Shown: in pieces, positions 1 to 6,145 of the stretch
Layout: each line of letters starts with the position of its first letter
Position numbering within the stretch: the stretch's first letter is position 1
Source of the DNA: Spirochaetaceae bacterium
GTDB lineage: Bacteria > Spirochaetota > Spirochaetia > Treponematales > Breznakiellaceae
DNA length: 8,067 bases
Direction of reading: 5' to 3'
Assembly: GCA_031278935.1 (NCBI GenBank)
Contig: JAITJK010000034.1
Span: 1-8,067, forward strand
The notes under the pieces: model-generated
Database searches by the model: none
What the model was told of the DNA's origin: nothing
What the model saw: the letters and a program-made list of their open reading frames with translations, nothing else
Translations under genes and position numbers: made by a program

Positions 1-839
1 ACATTACGGATCTTCATTTCCCGTTTCTGGGCCACCGCCGCGTCAAAGGCGTACTGTTTCACCTGTTCATAGGCTACGGAAAGGTTTTTCAGCATCAGAT
101 TAAAGGTTTCCGCGAGTCGGCCAACCTCGTCATTGTAATACACCCGGACCGATTCGTTTAGGTTATTGGATTCTATGATAGTCCACATGGCGGCAACCAA
201 GGCTTCCATAGGATTGGTTAAATACTTGGCCATGATAAGAAGGATAAGAATCCCCACAATCAAGGCAGCCGCAAGGATATACAGGGTGGTTCTAAAAATC
301 TGTTCAACAGTTCCATAGAACTGACTCCGTTCTTCCGTAATAAAAAGCTGCCACGAAAAGGGGGCGAAGGGGATGGTATAGGCAACCCGGCTGACACCGC
401 CGACCTTGATGGTAACGAAATCCCGGCTACCCGCATATCCTTTAAGGGCCTCCTGCTCTTCCGGCGAAAGAGAGCCGGGCCCAGCCTGCATATCCACCAC
501 GCCCTGGCCGTCCAAGGCAAAAATGGCTTGAGTATCACTGCGTAAGACGCCCCGGGAAAAACTTTCCACCGCGAGTTTCGCAGCATTCTCCATCAAGGGC
601 TCTTCGGTTACATTATTATCCACCAGCAGATTCCACTGGCCATCAGCGTAATTCCGCACCTCTTCGGCCATGAGATTCAAGAAATCCACAGCCAGGCGAT
701 TAACCGCCGCAGCGGCAAACAGATAGGACAAAACTCCGACCATGACCACGGCAACAGTTAAAAGGGGCAGCACTACCAGGAGTATTTTGACTCTAATTTT
801 CACCTGTTTACTATAGTAAAGAAGCTGAGGCTTACTCAA
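1..839 (-). CDS. Membrane sensor with Cache-like and HAMP domains, probable class III adenylate/guanylate cyclase (3' part outside window)
   Basis: The frame is open from the upstream end to base 1, so the C-terminal part is missing. Numbering from the GTG at 803: a TM segment at about 7-34, an extracytoplasmic region of about 135 residues, a second TM segment at about 172-192, and a HAMP domain at about 192-245 with the conserved proline (TNPMEAL) and the DEVGRL signature. The outer region has Cache/PAS-like features: AIFALDGQGVV near 93, and PFAPFSWQLFITEE near 145. After HAMP comes a helical linker (YEQVKQYAFDAAVAQKREMK). I recall this type of linker directly ahead of the catalytic domain in treponemal class III cyclases, but the catalytic domain itself is not visible. 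A chemoreceptor or diguanylate cyclase is the alternative. Start choice: TTG at 839 lies 16 bp after the upstream stop and follows a weak AGG; GTG at 803 has no Shine-Dalgarno. Both keep the first TM segment. The gene is probably co-transcribed with the cyclic-nucleotide-binding gene upstream, which supports a cyclase. Confidence 0.72.
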   Translation of the reverse strand, partial: MSKPQLLYYSKQVKIRVKILLVVLPLLTVAVVMVGVLSYLFAAAAVNRLAVDFLNLMAEEVRNYADGQWNLLVDNNVTEEPLMENAAKLAVESFSRGVLRSDTQAIFALDGQGVVDMQAGPGSLSPEEQEALKGYAGSRDFVTIKVGGVSRVAYTIPFAPFSWQLFITEERSQFYGTVEQIFRTTLYILAAALIVGILILLIMAKYLTNPMEALVAAMWTIIESNNLNESVRVYYNDEVGRLAETFNLMLKNLSVAYEQVKQYAFDAAVAQKREMKIRN

Positions 840-855
840 TACCTATACGGCGCGC

Positions 856-2079
856 TTAGGCGCCGGTTTTGTGCCGTTGTATATTCCGGTATATGGTATT
901 TTGTTTTAAGATCGCCGCAGTATCTGACGTGTAGATCCGATCTTCCACCACCTTGACCCAGGGGTTCTCCTTCAAGAACTTTTGTATCACTACGCTGCTC
1001 TCACTCAGGGGGATACCAGCCATAGCGACCACTTCTTTGGGCCCGAAGTCAAAGGTATAGTTCGTAGTTGGCTGGAAGGAGAGCCGGTTCTTCTCAAGGT
1101 CCGTGAGCAGGGCGTCGCATAAACGGGCTACAGGATTGGGAATATAGGTATTGACCAGCTGCTTATAGGTAACCCATAAACGTTCCGCCAAAAGCTGGGT
1201 CAAGCGGGTAATAATCTGGGGCTGCTTCTTGGCCATGTTCTGAAAGTTCTCCCAGTTTACCGTGAGGACCGTACAATCTTCATAGGCGATGGCATTGGCG
1301 GACCGGGCTTTGGATTCCAAGAGAGCCATTTCCCCGAATATATCTCCGGACTTAAACACCGCCAAAAGGACTTCGTCGTTATTGACGATTTTCGTAATCT
1401 TCACCGAACCATTTTGCAGGATAAACAACTCGTCCCCGGGTTCCCCTTCGGCAAAAATCAGGGTGTTTTTGGTGTAGTTCCGGGTAAGCTTGGTTTTATC
1501 GAATTCAAAAGTACTTACCTTACTGTAGGGCTTCACCTCTTCCATCTGCTCCTTCGCCCGCTCCATCGAGGATCCCTCGGGATAGTAGGTACTATACTGG
1601 TGATAAGCGTAATAAGCCTGGGTATACATACGGCGTTTAGCGTAGAATTCCCCAAGGTTAAACAGGGCCGCCCCGGCTTCTTCCCCCTCAGGGCTGCTTT
1701 GCTTACCCCGACGCTGGGAGAGGGCTTCATTCAAAAATCGCATACGCTGGGAAAAATAGAGGATAAGCTTCATAACCACGGGGGTGTTATTTTGCACCAA
1801 GTCCTCGAACTGGTTCTTTTGTACCGAGATAAGCACCACGTCAGTTAGAGCTTGAGCGATTTCAATATGACTATGGGAGGACATGGCGGAAATAACCCCA
1901 AAGAAATCACCCGGTACGAGCACATCCTTATCATCTTCTTTTACAACCCGGTCTACTTTGGTAATCCGTACATTCCCTTCACGGATGATAAAAAAACGGT
2001 CCGCGATTTGCGTACCCTCAACGATAACGTAGGCGTCTTTTTTAAAATGCACTAAAGCTATTTGTGGTTTTTCTGCCAT
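856..2079 (-). CDS. Protein with two cyclic-nucleotide-binding domains and a Crp-like winged helix
   Basis: This is a 407-residue soluble protein. The first cNMP-binding fold is at about 10-115. A short helical, TPR-like stretch follows at about 135-180 (LFNLGEFYAKRRMYTQAYYAY). The second cNMP-binding fold is at about 203-305. A C-terminal region at about 315-395 resembles a Crp/Fnr winged helix (PKEVVAMAGIPLSESS, then a wing ending RIYTSD). The second domain has an intact phosphate-binding cassette, FGEMALLESKARSANA, with Glu250 and Arg259 in the canonical places. The first domain reads FFGVISAMSSHSHIEIAQA there and lacks both the Glu and the Arg, so it probably does not bind nucleotide in the usual way. 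The start has a good ribosome binding site (GAGGGA, 5-6 nt before the ATG) and its own extended -10 promoter. A probable cyclase gene lies 16 bp downstream on the same strand, so the likely ligand is the product of that enzyme. Whether the protein binds DNA is uncertain, because the recognition helix lacks the usual Arg pattern. Confidence 0.88.
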   Translation of the reverse strand: MAEKPQIALVHFKKDAYVIVEGTQIADRFFIIREGNVRITKVDRVVKEDDKDVLVPGDFFGVISAMSSHSHIEIAQALTDVVLISVQKNQFEDLVQNNTPVVMKLILYFSQRMRFLNEALSQRRGKQSSPEGEEAGAALFNLGEFYAKRRMYTQAYYAYHQYSTYYPEGSSMERAKEQMEEVKPYSKVSTFEFDKTKLTRNYTKNTLIFAEGEPGDELFILQNGSVKITKIVNNDEVLLAVFKSGDIFGEMALLESKARSANAIAYEDCTVLTVNWENFQNMAKKQPQIITRLTQLLAERLWVTYKQLVNTYIPNPVARLCDALLTDLEKNRLSFQPTTNYTFDFGPKEVVAMAGIPLSESSVVIQKFLKENPWVKVVEDRIYTSDTAAILKQNTIYRNIQRHKTGA

Positions 2080-2099
2080 GGGTTCCCTCTTAAATCCTG

Positions 2100-2108
2100 A
2101 TTATAACA
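2100..2108 (-). promoter_or_regulatory. Extended -10 promoter of the cyclic-nucleotide-binding gene
   Basis: Read on the minus strand the site is TGTTATAAT: a perfect TATAAT with the TG of an extended -10. I see no good -35 at 16-18 bp, which is common for extended -10 promoters. Transcription would start near 2093 and give a 5' leader of about 14 nt that contains the GAGGGA ribosome binding site before the ATG at 2079. The upstream dehydrogenase ends at 2267, so this promoter makes the regulator/cyclase pair an independent unit. Confidence 0.65.
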
Positions 2109-2188
2109 ACGTCCTGTTCCTCTTGGGAGGTCCTGACGAGACGTCCCCTATCCTATCCTACATCATGGATTATTGCAATCTGACCGTT

Positions 2189-2240
2189 ATCCAGTGAAGC
2201 GGCTGCCTGACTGGATGACTTCGTTGCTTCACTCCTCGCT
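2189..2240. repeat. Degenerate copy of a palindromic dispersed repeat (GCGAGGAGCGAAGC family)
   Basis: On the plus strand ATCCAGT (2189-2195) pairs with ACTGGAT (2210-2216), and the overlapping GTGAAGC (2194-2200) pairs with GCTTCAC (2226-2232). Both stems are 7 bp and perfect, and they compete because the left arms overlap by two bases. The right half reads CTGGATGACTTCGTTGC, then TTCACTCCTCGC. It differs by a few bases from the repeat CTGGATTGCTTCGTCGC / TTCGCTCCTCGC that I recall being scattered between genes in many unrelated bacteria. It lies between the dehydrogenase stop (2267) and the next promoter (about 2105). No T-run follows either stem, so it is not a standard terminator, although it could still block transcription or protect the 3' end of the mRNA. 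Confidence 0.55.
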
Positions 2241-2266
2241 TTTGATCTAGGTGCGGTCTCGTTAAC

Positions 2267-3301
2267 TTAGGCTACATCAATCATCACCTTGACCACGTCG
2301 GGATGCCCCGAGGCGGCATACTCATAGGCCGCAATGGCCTCGTCAAAGGGGAAGACCTTGCTGATAAGGCGCTTCAGGTCGATCTTCCCAGCGCTCACCA
2401 GGGCCAGGGCCCGGTCAAAGGCGTTGGCGTACCGGAATACCGGGGCAATGCGGATGCCCCGGGCCTGTAGCAGGGTTACATCCAGGGGAACCGTGCCGTT
2501 CATCATACCCACCAGGACCACCTTCCCACCCCGCCTCGCGCACTGAAAGAGCTCCGGGTACACCCGGGGACTTCCCGATGCCTCGATAATAAGGTCCACC
2601 CCCCGGCCTGCGGTTTCTGCGAGAATCCGATCAGTCAAGTTCTCCGTGCCCGTATTGATGGCCGTTACCTGATCGTACGAGGCGGCAATGTTCAGCTTCT
2701 CCGCCTTGACGTCGCTCACGAAGACCCGACTGCATCCTCCCGCCAAAACCCCCAGGACACTCATGATGCCGATAGTTCCCGCGCCGATCACCAGGGCCGT
2801 GTCTCCCGGAGTAATGGCGGCCTGCTTCGCCGCTTCAATGCCGATGGCTAGGGGTTCCATCATGGCCCCTTCCCGGGCGCTTAAACCGGTGGGAACCTTG
2901 AAACAGAAGGCCGCGGGATGCACCACGGTTTCCCGAAGACAACCGTGTACCGGCGGGGTTGCCCAGAACACCACGTCCGGGTCCAGGTTATACCGGCCGG
3001 CCAAGACTTCCGGGGAAAAATTCCGGGGAATCCCCGGCTCCATGCACACCAAATCCCCGATAGACACATTGCGTACTGCGGCGCCTTTTTCAACAACCAC
3101 CCCAGCGGCTTCATGCCCCAGAATCATGGGTTCCCGCAGGACAAAATCACCGATGGCCCCTTCCAAATAATAGTGGATGTCGCTTCCACAAATACCGCAG
3201 GCTTGTACCTGGATACGGACGTCCTGGAGTCCCACTGTCTCGTTGAGAGAAACATCCCGCAGGGTGAGGCACTTCACCTGCTCTAGCACCAAGGCTTTCA
3301 T
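2267..3301 (-). CDS. Zinc-dependent medium-chain dehydrogenase, sorbitol/xylitol (L-iditol) dehydrogenase type
   Basis: The protein has 344 residues, the usual length for this family, which oxidises polyols to ketoses with NAD. The N-terminal GroES-like catalytic domain carries CGICGSDIHYY (catalytic zinc Cys38), GHEAAGVVVEKG (His63-Glu64) and EPLAIGIEAAKQA (Glu149). The Rossmann domain carries VIGAGTIGIMSVLGVLAGG at about 171-189, followed by VSD with Asp197, which favours NAD over NADP. The segment EPGIP...GRYNLDPDVVFWATPP (88-117) is typical of sorbitol/xylitol dehydrogenases. However, the four cysteines that hold the structural zinc in many relatives are all replaced, as in the zinc-poor sorbitol dehydrogenase subgroup. 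The substrate cannot be fixed from sequence. A strong AAGGAGG lies 6 nt before the ATG. The gene starts 33 bp after the lipoprotein stop, so the two are probably co-transcribed. Confidence 0.9.
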   Translation of the reverse strand: MKALVLEQVKCLTLRDVSLNETVGLQDVRIQVQACGICGSDIHYYLEGAIGDFVLREPMILGHEAAGVVVEKGAAVRNVSIGDLVCMEPGIPRNFSPEVLAGRYNLDPDVVFWATPPVHGCLRETVVHPAAFCFKVPTGLSAREGAMMEPLAIGIEAAKQAAITPGDTALVIGAGTIGIMSVLGVLAGGCSRVFVSDVKAEKLNIAASYDQVTAINTGTENLTDRILAETAGRGVDLIIEASGSPRVYPELFQCARRGGKVVLVGMMNGTVPLDVTLLQARGIRIAPVFRYANAFDRALALVSAGKIDLKRLISKVFPFDEAIAAYEYAASGHPDVVKVMIDVA

Positions 3302-3334
3302 CGCTACCCTCCTTATTGTCTTCCTAATATTAGC

Positions 3335-4015
3335 TTAAAAATAAGGCTCGGCCTCAAGTCCCTCGTCCCCTTCCACCTGGATACCCTGGTACGCCAAGAC
3401 CTCCTCAAGGTAGGACGGATCAAAGAAGGCCGAAAGGTCGTCCGCACTCTTGCGGGTAAAATAAGCGGTAATTTGTAAGGACATCCGATCTCTCTCGGCG
3501 GTAGGCAGGCTCGTGTCCCGGGCTTCCCGCTGTATGACGGTAAAATAGGGGCTTTTCCCCTTAAACCGATACCCTAAGTCAACCCGAGGATAGGAACGGG
3601 CCTTGGTGGAAAAGGCAAACTGTCCCCATTCCGTACGGCCCTGGAACTTGCCGTAGGCAGTCCGGGATTTTGAGCCCTTGGTACTGAGTTTGCGCTCTGC
3701 AAAATCCGCATGGTACTGGCGCACTGCGGCGACAAACTTTTCCCGCCCCGCGCGATCCCAATACTGCTCGTAACGGATCGTCTGGTAGCGAAATTCTAGC
3801 GAAACCGTATCATCCCGGGGATGATACCGCAGGAAGACCTCCTGGGTATCCACGGTTTTGGAAAAGAGCTTGTCAAAGGCAATGGCTACGGACCCCAGGG
3901 GGATGGGGTCCACATCGGCTATCATCAGGCTCTTCTTCGACCCTGAACTTGCACAAGCCCCTAGGTATACCGCCACGATAAACGCGGCCCCTAGCTTTTG
4001 TACCCTATGTGTCAT
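3335..4015 (-). CDS. Lipoprotein of unknown function
   Basis: From the ATG at 4015 the product has 226 residues and begins MTHRVQKLGAAFIVAVYLGAC: a positive n-region, a hydrophobic core and a lipobox LGAC with the modifiable Cys at 21. It should be a lipid-anchored protein at the cell envelope. The mature part is mixed alpha/beta in character and rich in aromatic and charged residues (EFRYQTIRYEQYWDRAGREKF, then a repeated FTV / YFTRK pattern). I recognise no catalytic motif or named family. An in-frame ATG at 4024 would add three residues, but it overlaps a perfect extended -10 element whose transcript should begin near 4016, so I prefer 4015. No Shine-Dalgarno precedes either ATG. A dehydrogenase follows 33 bp downstream, and alaS is divergent upstream. 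Confidence 0.8.
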   Translation of the reverse strand: MTHRVQKLGAAFIVAVYLGACASSGSKKSLMIADVDPIPLGSVAIAFDKLFSKTVDTQEVFLRYHPRDDTVSLEFRYQTIRYEQYWDRAGREKFVAAVRQYHADFAERKLSTKGSKSRTAYGKFQGRTEWGQFAFSTKARSYPRVDLGYRFKGKSPYFTVIQREARDTSLPTAERDRMSLQITAYFTRKSADDLSAFFDPSYLEEVLAYQGIQVEGDEGLEAEPYF

Positions 4016-4022
4016 AACTTTC

Positions 4023-4031
4023 ATTATACCA
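4023..4031 (-). promoter_or_regulatory. Extended -10 promoter of the lipoprotein gene
   Basis: The minus strand reads TGGTATAAT, a perfect extended -10 (TGnTATAAT). I see no recognisable -35. Its last base lies 7 nt before the ATG at 4015, so the predicted first nucleotide falls at or one base before that ATG. This would give a leaderless mRNA. The alternative ATG at 4024 lies inside the -10 box itself. Confidence 0.6.
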
Positions 4032-4290
4032 TGACTGCCCCAAGAACACTACCTGCCATCTGCCCTGGAGCCGTATCGGGGGCTTGCGTACACCCCCGGT
4101 TAGTGCTGGGGTCAGACCTCAAGGAGTATGGTACTTTCCTTTAATCTTCTTAAATTACGATCCCTTGATGAAAATTCCTGTCTCGACCACAAAACAGCGC
4201 TGCGGACCATGATGCATGGCGAGGCGTGTAAGCACCGGCCTTCCCCCCAGCCCACGCACACCCCAATACGCCTCCACGGCAAGTGGTGGA
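4032..4290. other. Divergent intergenic spacer between the lipoprotein gene and alaS
   Basis: I see no convincing gene or RNA here. An open frame on the plus strand from 4128 runs into alaS in another phase and has the composition of noise. An in-frame extension of alaS back to 4216 is Pro/Ser/Thr-rich and unlike any synthetase N-terminus. What can be seen is a GC-rich stem-loop at 4075-4100, an AT-rich patch at about 4134-4160, and a small hairpin at 4271-4289 (CCTCCAC against GTGGTGG with one T-T mismatch and a 5-nt loop) just before the alaS promoter. Confidence 0.45.
4075..4100. repeat. GC-rich stem-loop in the divergent spacer
   Basis: ATCGGGGG (4075-4082) pairs with CCCCCGGT (4093-4100): 8 bp including one T-G wobble, with a 10-nt loop. 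No T-run follows on either strand, so it is not a standard terminator. It lies about 45-70 bp upstream of the lipoprotein promoter and may be an operator, an insulator or chance in GC-rich DNA. Confidence 0.4.
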
Positions 4291-4320
4291 TTGACGGTGA
4301 GGGGGGCGTTACCGTACTAT
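4291..4320 (+). promoter_or_regulatory. Probable sigma-70 promoter of alaS, giving a leaderless mRNA
   Basis: TTGACG at 4291-4296 matches the -35 consensus at 5 of 6 positions. TACTAT at 4315-4320 matches the -10 at 4 of 6, including the key T-A---T positions. The spacer is 18 bp. Only six bases (TTTGGT) separate the -10 from the ATG at 4327, so transcription is expected to start at the ATG. No Shine-Dalgarno sits at a normal distance from this ATG; the only G-rich tract ends about 18 nt upstream and lies inside the promoter spacer. Confidence 0.5.
4294..4315. repeat. Inverted repeat across the alaS promoter
   Basis: ACGGTGA (4294-4300) faces TTACCGT (4309-4315) across 8 bp, with one G-T imperfection in the seven pairs. 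It begins in the last bases of the -35 and ends at the first base of the -10, so a dimeric protein bound here would compete with RNA polymerase. If transcription instead begins further upstream, the same sequence would form an RNA hairpin with a G-rich loop 11 nt before the start codon. Confidence 0.4.
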
Positions 4321-4326
4321 TTTGGT

Positions 4327-6141
4327 ATGAACTTTGTAAGCAGCGCCCAGGAGCTTCGTTCCCAATACCTCTCTTTCTTTCAGGCCAAGGATCACGCGCA
4401 GATTCAAGGCAAATCCCTCTTCCCGGATAATGATCCCACCGTCCTCTTCACCACTGCGGGGATGCATCCTCTAGTGCCCTACCTCTTGGGGGAAGAACAC
4501 CCCGCAGGGAAGCGCCTGGTAGACTATCAGAAGTGTATCCGCACTGGAGACATTGACGCAGTAGGAGACGCAAGCCACCTCACCTTTTTTGAAATGCTGG
4601 GAAACTGGTCTTTGGGGGATTATTTTAAGGAAGAAGCTTTAGGGATGAGCTTCGAATTTCTTACGGGCCCGGCATGGTTGGGCATACCGGTGGAAAAGAT
4701 AGGGGTTACGGTGTTTGAAGGAGACGCCACAGCGCCCGGAGACGAGGCATCCGCCGAGATATGGAAGAAACTGGGCATACCGGAAAGCCGAATCCGGTAC
4801 CGGCCCCGGGAGGATAACTGGTGGGGACCCGTAGGGACGACGGGGCCCTGCGGCCCGGACTCGGAGATGTTTATTGATAGGGGCGCCGAGCCCTGCGGGC
4901 CCGGTTGTGGCCCCGGCTGTTCCTGTGGGAAATGGCTTGAGATATGGAACAACGTATTCATGCAGTACAACAAAGACGCCCAAGGAGTGTATACCCCTTT
5001 GGCCCGGCAATGTGTGGATACGGGCATGGGCATTGAACGGACCCTTACCATCCTGGCGGGCAAACCGTCCGTGTATGATACGGAGATTTTTGCCCCGATC
5101 ATCGCGGCGGTAGAAGAGGCCGCAGGCTACCGGTACGGTTCGGACCGGGAAAAGGATGGGGCCCTGCGGATTATTTCCGATCATGTCCGGGCGTCTACCT
5201 TTATTCTGGGGGATCCCAAAGGGATAAGTCCCGGTAATATCGGGGCCGCTTATGTGCTGCGTCGGCTCATCCGCCGTTCTGTACGGCACGGCCGTAAGCT
5301 CGGCATCACCGGACGGATTCTCGCGCCCCTTGCTCAGGTGGTCATTGACCAGATGAGCGGCCCCTACCCGGAACTTACAGAAAACCGCGCTTGGGTGCTT
5401 GGGGAGCTGGAGAAGGAAGAAGCGCAATTCCTTGAAACCCTGCAAAAAGGAGAGCACGAGTTTGAGAAGCTACTCCCCAAACTCCGGCAGGACCCCCGGA
5501 AGATCATGTCCGGACGGCTAGCCTTCAAGCTTTACGATACCTACGGCTTCCCCATAGAATTAACGGAAGAATTGGCAGCGGAACAGGGCATGACCGTGGG
5601 GCGGGAGGAATTTGACGACGCCTTTAAGAAGCACCAGGAGCTTTCCCGCGCCGGTAGTGAGCAACGGTTCAAAGGAGGCTTGGTGGATCAGGGGCTTATG
5701 GCTGTCAAATACCACACGGCTACCCATCTGTTACACCAAGCCCTCCGCATCGTTCTGGGGGATCAGGTGGCGCAGAAGGGTTCCAACATCACTGCTGAAC
5801 GGATGCGTTTCGACTTTTCTCACGGGGCGCCTTTGAGCGCCGAGGAGCTTGACCGGGTGCAGGCCCTGGTGAATGAGCAGATTCAGCGGGATCTACCGGT
5901 TACCATGACCGTGATGAGCCTTGAAGCGGCCAAGGCGTCTGGGGCGATTGCCTTGTTCGGGGAAAGGTATGAATCCCAGGTCCGGGTGTACACCATTGGG
6001 GACGAAGGGCGCGGGATTTTTTCAAAGGAAGTCTGCGGCGGCCCCCATGTGGAACACACGGGAACCTTGGGGGTCTTCAAAATTCAGAAGGAACAGTCCT
6101 CTTCCGCGGGGGTCCGCCGGATCCGGGCTGTATTGGAATAA
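4327..6141 (+). CDS. alaS: Alanyl-tRNA synthetase, short spirochaete form
   Basis: Attaches alanine to tRNA-Ala in the cytoplasm and edits mischarged Ser/Gly-tRNA. The protein has 604 residues from the ATG at 4327, against about 875 in E. coli. The class II catalytic core is at about 1-260, with QKCIRTGDIDAVGD (68-81), motif 2 TFFEMLGNWSLGDYFK (86-101) and NNVFMQYN (208-215). Motif 3 is GNIGAAYVLRRLIRRSVRHG (303-322). The tRNA-recognition helices follow to about 445. The editing domain carries the zinc pair HTATH (His463, His467) and CGGPH (Cys570, His574), and the protein ends shortly after GVRRIRAVLE. It lacks both the C-terminal C-Ala domain and the roughly 100-residue beta-barrel that normally precedes HxxxH. 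A Cys-rich loop (CGPGCGPGCSCGKW, 190-203) is inserted in the core. I chose 4327 because MNFVSSAQELRSQYLSFF matches the family N-terminus; the open frame back to 4216 does not. It is the first gene of the rightward cluster. Confidence 0.95.
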   Translation: MNFVSSAQELRSQYLSFFQAKDHAQIQGKSLFPDNDPTVLFTTAGMHPLVPYLLGEEHPAGKRLVDYQKCIRTGDIDAVGDASHLTFFEMLGNWSLGDYFKEEALGMSFEFLTGPAWLGIPVEKIGVTVFEGDATAPGDEASAEIWKKLGIPESRIRYRPREDNWWGPVGTTGPCGPDSEMFIDRGAEPCGPGCGPGCSCGKWLEIWNNVFMQYNKDAQGVYTPLARQCVDTGMGIERTLTILAGKPSVYDTEIFAPIIAAVEEAAGYRYGSDREKDGALRIISDHVRASTFILGDPKGISPGNIGAAYVLRRLIRRSVRHGRKLGITGRILAPLAQVVIDQMSGPYPELTENRAWVLGELEKEEAQFLETLQKGEHEFEKLLPKLRQDPRKIMSGRLAFKLYDTYGFPIELTEELAAEQGMTVGREEFDDAFKKHQELSRAGSEQRFKGGLVDQGLMAVKYHTATHLLHQALRIVLGDQVAQKGSNITAERMRFDFSHGAPLSAEELDRVQALVNEQIQRDLPVTMTVMSLEAAKASGAIALFGERYESQVRVYTIGDEGRGIFSKEVCGGPHVEHTGTLGVFKIQKEQSSSAGVRRIRAVLE

Positions 6142-6145
6142 AACC

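Noticed and set aside
260..586. Minus-strand open frame of 108 codons
   Set aside because: It overlaps the continuous Cache/HAMP frame in another phase, and only the latter shows TM segments and HAMP motifs.
2147..2160. Short tandem repeat CCTAT CCTAT CCTA
   Set aside because: Under three units of 5 bp is easily produced by chance; no link to a start codon or promoter spacer that would suggest phase variation.
2688..3170. Plus-strand open frame of 160 codons opposite the dehydrogenase
   Set aside because: It is the antisense shadow of a well-supported enzyme; the Thr/Pro/Arg-rich translation is typical of such shadows.
4216..4326. N-terminal extension of alaS to the ATG at 4216
   Set aside because: The added 37 residues are Pro/Ser/Thr-rich, unlike any AlaRS N-terminus, and the alaS promoter lies within this stretch.
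4261..4326. T-box riboswitch ahead of alaS
   Set aside because: Hairpins are present, but the conserved T-box sequence and an antiterminator/terminator pair with a T-run are missing.
4128..4430. Plus-strand open frame of 100 codons preceded by AAGGAG
   Set aside because: The spacing from AAGGAG to ATG is one base, the frame runs into alaS in another phase, and the translation has no domain or consistent composition.
4639..5457. Long minus-strand open frame (272 codons) inside alaS
   Set aside because: It is the antisense shadow of a GC-rich conserved gene and has no recognisable domain.
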